Shown here piece after piece: positions 46,100-49,366 of a stretch of 49,366 bases of DNA; the first letter of the stretch is position 1, and each line of letters starts with the position of its first letter. A program made the position numbers and the translations under genes. Below the pieces are notes generated by a model. The model made no database searches. It saw only the letters and a list, made by a program, of their open reading frames with translations, and was not told the DNA's origin. The DNA comes from Litorisediminicola beolgyonensis. Its GTDB lineage: Bacteria > Pseudomonadota > Alphaproteobacteria > Rhodobacterales > Rhodobacteraceae. The stretch is from the NCBI RefSeq assembly GCF_042679605.1, contig NZ_JBHTMU010000032.1, positions 1 through 49,366 of the forward strand, in the 5' to 3' direction.

Positions 46100-46124
46100 G
46101 GGTGTGTCCGCAAACCGTGTTGGT
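46100..46124 (+). repeat. Left terminal inverted repeat of the IS1595 element
   Basis: Starts GGGTGTGTCCGC; 24 of 25 bases match the reverse complement of the right end. The transposase promoter (-10 TATATT at 46151-46156) lies just inside it. Confidence 0.9.
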
Positions 46125-46177
46125 TGGCTTCGCCTTAACCTAAAAGGGCTTATATTCCCCCGCTTTTGCAGTGGAGG

Positions 46178-47176
46178 ATGACCTTGCTACACCACGACTT
46201 TCGCCGTTTTCTCGATGCCCTCGACAAGCTGAACCCGACCCAAATCGAGGACGCCCAGACGAAGATCCAAGATCTCCGGCAAAAAACGGAGGCGATCTCG
46301 GAGATCGAAGCACGGACAAACCAAGGCCACAAGTGTCCGTTCTGCGGCGACGAGCGGCGTCAGAAATGGGGCCGAACCAGAACCAAGGTCCAGCGTTACC
46401 GATGCTGCGGCTGCCAAAAGACCTATTCAGGACGAACCGGGAGCGCCATCGGCCGCATCCATCGACCCGACCTGTTCATGGAGGCGCTGAAGGATATGCT
46501 GGGCACTTCCGCACCGCAGTCGGTGCGGAAGCTCGCCAAGCAGCTCGACCTCAACAAATACACGATCTGGCGCTGGCGGATGCTCATGTTCTCGATCATC
46601 AGCAACAGCAGCGCAGCCGCGGGATTCTCCGGAATTATCGAAGCTGATGAGACCTATCAGCGGGAGTCCCGCAAGGGATCACGGGAGTGGGTTCGATACT
46701 TCGCCGACAGCCAGAATGAGCCGCAGCCGCCGCGTCCCCGGTGGGAAGACTTCACCACCAAAGGGCTGAAGATGATGCGCGGCCTCTCGAAGTGGCAGCT
46801 TCCCATTCTTACCGTTGCCGACCGCGGTGGTTCTCGCCTCTTCCGGAGACTGCCGAACCGCAAGAGCGCCACCGTGGAGCGCGCCATGAGCCCCCTCGTG
46901 CCGGACGACGCCGTGCTCTGCTCTGATGGAGGCAATGGCTACAAGGAACTCGCGTCGGCGCGCAACTTGGAGCACTTCGTCGTCGGTAGCAAGCCGGGCA
47001 CGCGTGTCGCGGTAGGCTGCTATCACATCCAGAACGTGAACTCGCTTCACGCTCGCTACGGCAAGTTCATCGAGCCGTTCTGCGGTCCGGCGACAAAGAA
47101 CCTCGACGGCTACATCCGGTGGCTGGAAGCGCGGATGTCTGGGGTGCGACCCGCGGAGATCGTCCGAGCATCGTGA
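46178..47176 (+). CDS. IS1595-family transposase (ISXO2-like)
   Basis: A 332-residue transposase. An N-terminal zinc ribbon (CPFCGDERRQKWGRT to CCGCQKTY) is followed by an HTH region (about 100-135) and the ISXO2-like catalytic domain: first Asp in IIEADETYQRES, second Asp in LCSDGGNGYKEL, and a third block GCYHIQNVNSLHAR where the acidic residue appears to be Asn, as in part of this family. ATG 46178 with GTGGAGG ahead is preferred over TTG 46166. The frame is intact, so the enzyme may be active. It lies between the inverted repeats and points toward the passenger genes. Confidence 0.9.
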   Translation: MTLLHHDFRRFLDALDKLNPTQIEDAQTKIQDLRQKTEAISEIEARTNQGHKCPFCGDERRQKWGRTRTKVQRYRCCGCQKTYSGRTGSAIGRIHRPDLFMEALKDMLGTSAPQSVRKLAKQLDLNKYTIWRWRMLMFSIISNSSAAAGFSGIIEADETYQRESRKGSREWVRYFADSQNEPQPPRPRWEDFTTKGLKMMRGLSKWQLPILTVADRGGSRLFRRLPNRKSATVERAMSPLVPDDAVLCSDGGNGYKELASARNLEHFVVGSKPGTRVAVGCYHIQNVNSLHARYGKFIEPFCGPATKNLDGYIRWLEARMSGVRPAEIVRAS

Positions 47177-47253
47177 ACCAAGTGTCGCGCAGCGGTCTGC
47201 CTTGAGCCTTTCCGCCACATTCGAACGAAGCCCCCGCCGGTGCCTTCCGCAGT

Positions 47254-48390
47254 CTACGCGGCTACTCTCCTGGTCGCGCTTCTTGCCCGAAAGGCTCCGG
47301 CAAGGAGCGCGATGACGGTGAAGCAGATCACGGCGGGACCCGCGCCTGGACCTGCCATCAGAAACCCGAAGAGAGGGGCTCCGGCCGTCTGGCCCACGGC
47401 GATGGTCAGGAACCCGATCATGAGCCCGGTCGCGGGGCGGTCCGGCAGGGCGTGCGTGCCCCAGACGAGGTAGACCCCCGTCAGCATCACATACGCCGCC
47501 CCAAAGAGTGCGCCCCCGATCAAGGCGAGGGCTGGAGTGGCAATGCCCGATCCGACCGCTATTATGCTCGCCGACATCAAGCCCAAGAAAGTCCAGTGAA
47601 CCGGGTCGAGACCGAACCGGCCGACGAGCGTGCCGGCCCAGGCTCCGGCAATGCCTCCGGCGCCGATGCAGGTCCACAGGATGCCGGTTCCGGTCGGCCC
47701 CCATCCCAGCTGCTGCGACACGAGGTGGCCTCCGAAGGACCACAGGGCGGTGCTCGCAGCGCCCATCAGGAACGACGCGAAGATCAAGCGCGCCACTGGG
47801 CCATTCATTGGAGGCAGACCGCCGGCGCCCTGCCGGCCCCGAGAGGCCGGAAGGGAGACTGCCGCCGCGAGCGCGAGCACCACCGCCACGGCAGTGAAGG
47901 CGCCGAAGGCCAGCCGCCACTGCCCGGCTATCGCCAGAGCGATCGGTCCCGAAAGGGCGACGCCTGCGCTCGTCCCGGCATTGATTACCGTATTCGTGAG
48001 ATCCTGACGGCTCTTGCGCACCGCGGCCGCCACGGCCGCGGCCATGGGCGGAGAGGCGAGGCCCGTGCTCGATCCCGCCACCACCACGGCTATGGCGAGG
48101 ATCAGCGGCGACGGCGCAAGTGCGATCCCGGCCATGCCGGCGGCGGCGACGATGGCCGCCCCCACAGCGACAGCCCGCGCGCCGATCCGCTCCGTCAGCA
48201 CCGCCGAGGCGAAGATGGCGATGCAATAGCCGGCGAACGAGCCGCCGGAGATGATACCGCTGAGCGAGGGGCCGAGGCCCAGATCACTGTCGATCTGCGG
48301 TAGGAATTGACCGAAGGCGAAGCGGGCGAAGCCGTAGCAGACCGCGATCAGGCCGAAACCTATGGCACCGATGCGAAGGGCGGGGCTCAT
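47254..48390 (-). CDS. MFS exporter, YbfB/YjiJ-like, passenger gene of the IS
   Basis: A 378-residue major facilitator with about twelve hydrophobic segments (from GFGLIAVCYGFARFAFGQFLP to PAVICFTVIALLAGAF). The opening CYGFARFAFGQFLPQI is typical of the YbfB/YjiJ group; substrates are mostly unknown, with efflux of small or aromatic compounds likely. ATG at 48390 overlaps the tetR stop (ATGA), so both are made from one mRNA controlled by the palindrome at 48946-48959. It is convergent with the transposase, 77 bases away. Confidence 0.85.
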   Translation of the reverse strand: MSPALRIGAIGFGLIAVCYGFARFAFGQFLPQIDSDLGLGPSLSGIISGGSFAGYCIAIFASAVLTERIGARAVAVGAAIVAAAGMAGIALAPSPLILAIAVVVAGSSTGLASPPMAAAVAAAVRKSRQDLTNTVINAGTSAGVALSGPIALAIAGQWRLAFGAFTAVAVVLALAAAVSLPASRGRQGAGGLPPMNGPVARLIFASFLMGAASTALWSFGGHLVSQQLGWGPTGTGILWTCIGAGGIAGAWAGTLVGRFGLDPVHWTFLGLMSASIIAVGSGIATPALALIGGALFGAAYVMLTGVYLVWGTHALPDRPATGLMIGFLTIAVGQTAGAPLFGFLMAGPGAGPAVICFTVIALLAGAFRARSATRRVAA

Positions 48391-48911
48391 GTGCGCGCCC
48401 TCTCCATTAGGATGACGGCAGCCGCCCTTGCGGCGGAGACGGCGTCCGCACCTCGGTAGACCGCCGCCTGGGTCGCTCCTTCGAGGAGAACCAGCACCTG
48501 TTCGGCCAAGACCGGGTCTTGGCGTCCGAGATCCACTGCGACAACCTCCTCGATCCGTAGATTGAACGCCGCCTTGTGCATCGCGACCGCCTCGGCGATC
48601 TCAGGCGTGTCGCCGCCTGTTTCGGCGCGTGATCGCAGAAACAGGCACCCTCGCGTGCCCTCTACCCGCACCCAGTCCTCAAGCGCCGCGAACAGCGCAT
48701 CGACGCTCTTCACCTCGAGCCGAGCCATGAAGCGCCGGTCCCGCTCCGTCAACACCCGCGCCATGAGCTGCGCCTTGCTGCCGGCATGCTTGTAGAGTGT
48801 CCGGCTCGACATCCCCGCAGCAGCGGTCAGACGGTCCATTCCGGTGGCCATGTAGCCGTGCCGATCGAAGAGCCGCTCGGCGGCGGCGGTGAGCTTGTTG
48901 GTCATGTCCAT
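48387..48911 (-). CDS. TetR-family repressor, passenger gene of the IS
   Basis: A 174-residue regulator. The N-terminal HTH (about 1-50: LTAAAERLFDRHGYMATGMDRLTAAAGMSSRTLYKHAGSK in two parts) is followed by a ligand-binding domain that is short for the family. The start at 48911 (MDMTNKL) is preferred over the longer frame from 49001 because a GAAGGAAG ribosome-binding site precedes it and the longer form would run through the operator. It probably represses itself and the MFS gene and is released by the exported compound. Confidence 0.85.
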   Translation of the reverse strand: MDMTNKLTAAAERLFDRHGYMATGMDRLTAAAGMSSRTLYKHAGSKAQLMARVLTERDRRFMARLEVKSVDALFAALEDWVRVEGTRGCLFLRSRAETGGDTPEIAEAVAMHKAAFNLRIEEVVAVDLGRQDPVLAEQVLVLLEGATQAAVYRGADAVSAARAAAVILMERART

Positions 48912-48945
48912 GGAGAGCTTCCTTCGGTGTCCATAGACACAAAGC

Positions 48946-48959
48946 AAAACGATCGTTTT
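48946..48959. promoter_or_regulatory. Probable TetR operator
   Basis: Perfect 14-bp palindrome AAAACGATCGTTTT, 35 bases upstream of the tetR start, in an AT-rich promoter zone. Position and symmetry fit autoregulation of the tetR-MFS passenger operon. Confidence 0.75.
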
Positions 48960-49006
48960 ACATTGCAAGTTGGTAGGGGCAGAAATCAGTTCTGTCCGCA
49001 CAGCGG

Positions 49007-49031
49007 ACCAACACGGTTTGCGGACACCCCC
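49007..49031 (-). repeat. Right terminal inverted repeat of the IS1595 element
   Basis: Read on the minus strand it begins GGGGGTGTCCGC and matches the left end at 24 of 25 positions (mismatch at base 4). Confidence 0.9.
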
Positions 49032-49039
49032 AAAAATTT
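49032..49039 (+). repeat. Right 8-bp target-site duplication of the IS1595 element
   Basis: AAAAATTT, identical to 46092-46099. A further T follows, so the original target was an A5T4 tract. Confidence 0.9.
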
Positions 49040-49310
49040 TCCACTGCAGGGCTCTTCCGCGCGCGTCAGGCCGTCTGATCGAGCGAGTCTTACGGTGCTC
49101 TGGCAGCGGGTGTTGAACCGGAGCTCGTGGATCATGAGACCGGATCTGTATTATGCAGCGCCATTTTTCCTTCCCGCCTCGCCAAATGGCTACCGTCTGC
49201 GCATCTCTGACTGATCAAGCGGTCTTGTCCGCAATTATGGATCAATCTCAGGCATGAGCGTAAACATCTTGGGAGAAGCGTCAGTAACAGACTGAATAGC
49301 CCCGCGTCTC
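49040..49310 (+). other. Gap between the two insertion sequences
   Basis: About 270 bases with no supported gene. Joining it to the DNA left of the IS1595 element does not give an evident long reading frame. Confidence 0.4.
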
Positions 49311-49366
49311 TTAGACGCCCTCGTGCCTCAGTTTCTGCTGCCGCTCGAACTCGAGGGGCGACAGCA
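49293..49366 (-). mobile_element. Right end of an IS3-family element (partial)
   Basis: Outside the transposase stop the sequence TGAATAGCCCCGCG at 49293-49306 looks like an IS3-type terminal repeat, placing the element edge near 49293. The other end is outside the window, so the boundary is tentative. Confidence 0.45.
49311..49366 (-). CDS. C-terminal end of an IS3-family transposase (OrfB), partial
   Basis: On the minus strand the last 17 codons read LSPLEFERQQKLRHEGV then TAA (49313-49311). The LSP-x-EFE pattern is the usual C-terminal tail of IS3-family integrase-type transposases (rve domain). The rest lies beyond the window, so intactness is unknown. Confidence 0.65.
   Translation of the reverse strand, partial: LSPLEFERQQKLRHEGV

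Larger units (their letters stand above)
46100..49031 (+). mobile_element. IS1595-family insertion sequence with TetR/MFS passenger genes, 2,932 bp
   Basis: The ends are 25-bp inverted repeats (46100-46124 and 49007-49031, one mismatch) bounded by perfect 8-bp direct repeats. Inside are a plus-strand transposase (46178-47176) and two minus-strand passenger genes, an MFS exporter and its TetR regulator with operator. A plain IS1595-type element is about 1 kb, so nearly two thirds of this one is cargo. Some members of the family are known to carry passenger genes. Intact ends, duplication and transposase suggest recent movement. Confidence 0.9.

Noticed and set aside
45903..46181. 92-codon frame between hypE and the IS transposase
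   Set aside because: It runs across the IS left end into the element, has no ribosome-binding site and no recognisable sequence.
48786..49214. 142-codon plus-strand frame across the right end of the IS
   Set aside because: It is antisense to tetR, crosses the right inverted repeat and target duplication, and resembles no family.

Overview
The window is high-GC DNA with dense, overlapping genes and many GTG/TTG starts. Gene content and order (hupTUV-hypF-hupSLC-hupDFGHJK-hypAB-hupR-hypCDE, an RTX/Hint secreted protein, NasS/NasT control of nitrate assimilation) point to an alphaproteobacterium of the Rhodobacterales (Rhodobacter/Paracoccus/roseobacter relatives). The species cannot be told from the sequence.

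Layout. (1) 1-2.6 kb: the last codons of a tyrosine recombinase, then an Ldh2-family dehydrogenase, a UPF0324/YeiH membrane protein and a universal stress protein. (2) 2.8-7.6 kb: a tight four-gene operon of two unrecognised proteins, a long DyP-type haem peroxidase and an atypical cytochrome P450 lacking the usual I-helix acid; a terminator-like hairpin sits in its leader. (3) 7.9-9.8 kb: a Tat-exported PhoX-type phosphatase. (4) 10.2-13.0 kb: a large RTX repeat protein ending in a Hint domain. (5) 13.2-26.3 kb: assimilatory nitrate/nitrite reduction: nasT-nasS, nrtA-nrtB-nrtCD, nirB-nirD-nasA-cysG. The leader of nrtA holds two hexaloop hairpins and a mutually exclusive terminator, the expected target of the NasT antiterminator. 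(6) 26.4-45.8 kb: a complete H2-sensing and H2-uptake locus: sensor kinase HupT, regulatory hydrogenase HupUV, HypF, the membrane-bound uptake hydrogenase HupSL with cytochrome b HupC, maturation proteins HupDFGHJK and HypABCDE, and response regulator HupR. An unannotated 58-codon membrane-peptide gene lies between hupL and hupC. (7) 46.1-49.0 kb: an intact IS1595-family element of 2,932 bp with terminal inverted repeats and a perfect 8-bp target duplication, carrying passenger genes for a TetR regulator and an MFS exporter. (8) The right edge holds the 3' end of an IS3-family transposase.

How it works together. NasS is expected to hold NasT until nitrate or nitrite binds; free NasT then lets transcription pass the nrtA leader. 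NrtABCD imports nitrate, NasA reduces it to nitrite, NirBD reduces nitrite to ammonium, and CysG supplies the sirohaem NirB needs. In the hydrogenase locus, HupUV senses H2 and acts through HupT and HupR on hupSL; HupSL oxidises H2 and passes electrons to HupC and the quinone pool. Sequence marks support this split of roles: HupV has the narrow gas-channel residues (Ile, Phe) and no C-terminal extension, whereas HupL has Val/Leu and a cleavable tail, and HupS has the six-cysteine proximal cluster set of O2-tolerant enzymes. The least explained parts are the DyP-P450 operon, the hupL-hupC small gene and the cargo-carrying IS.
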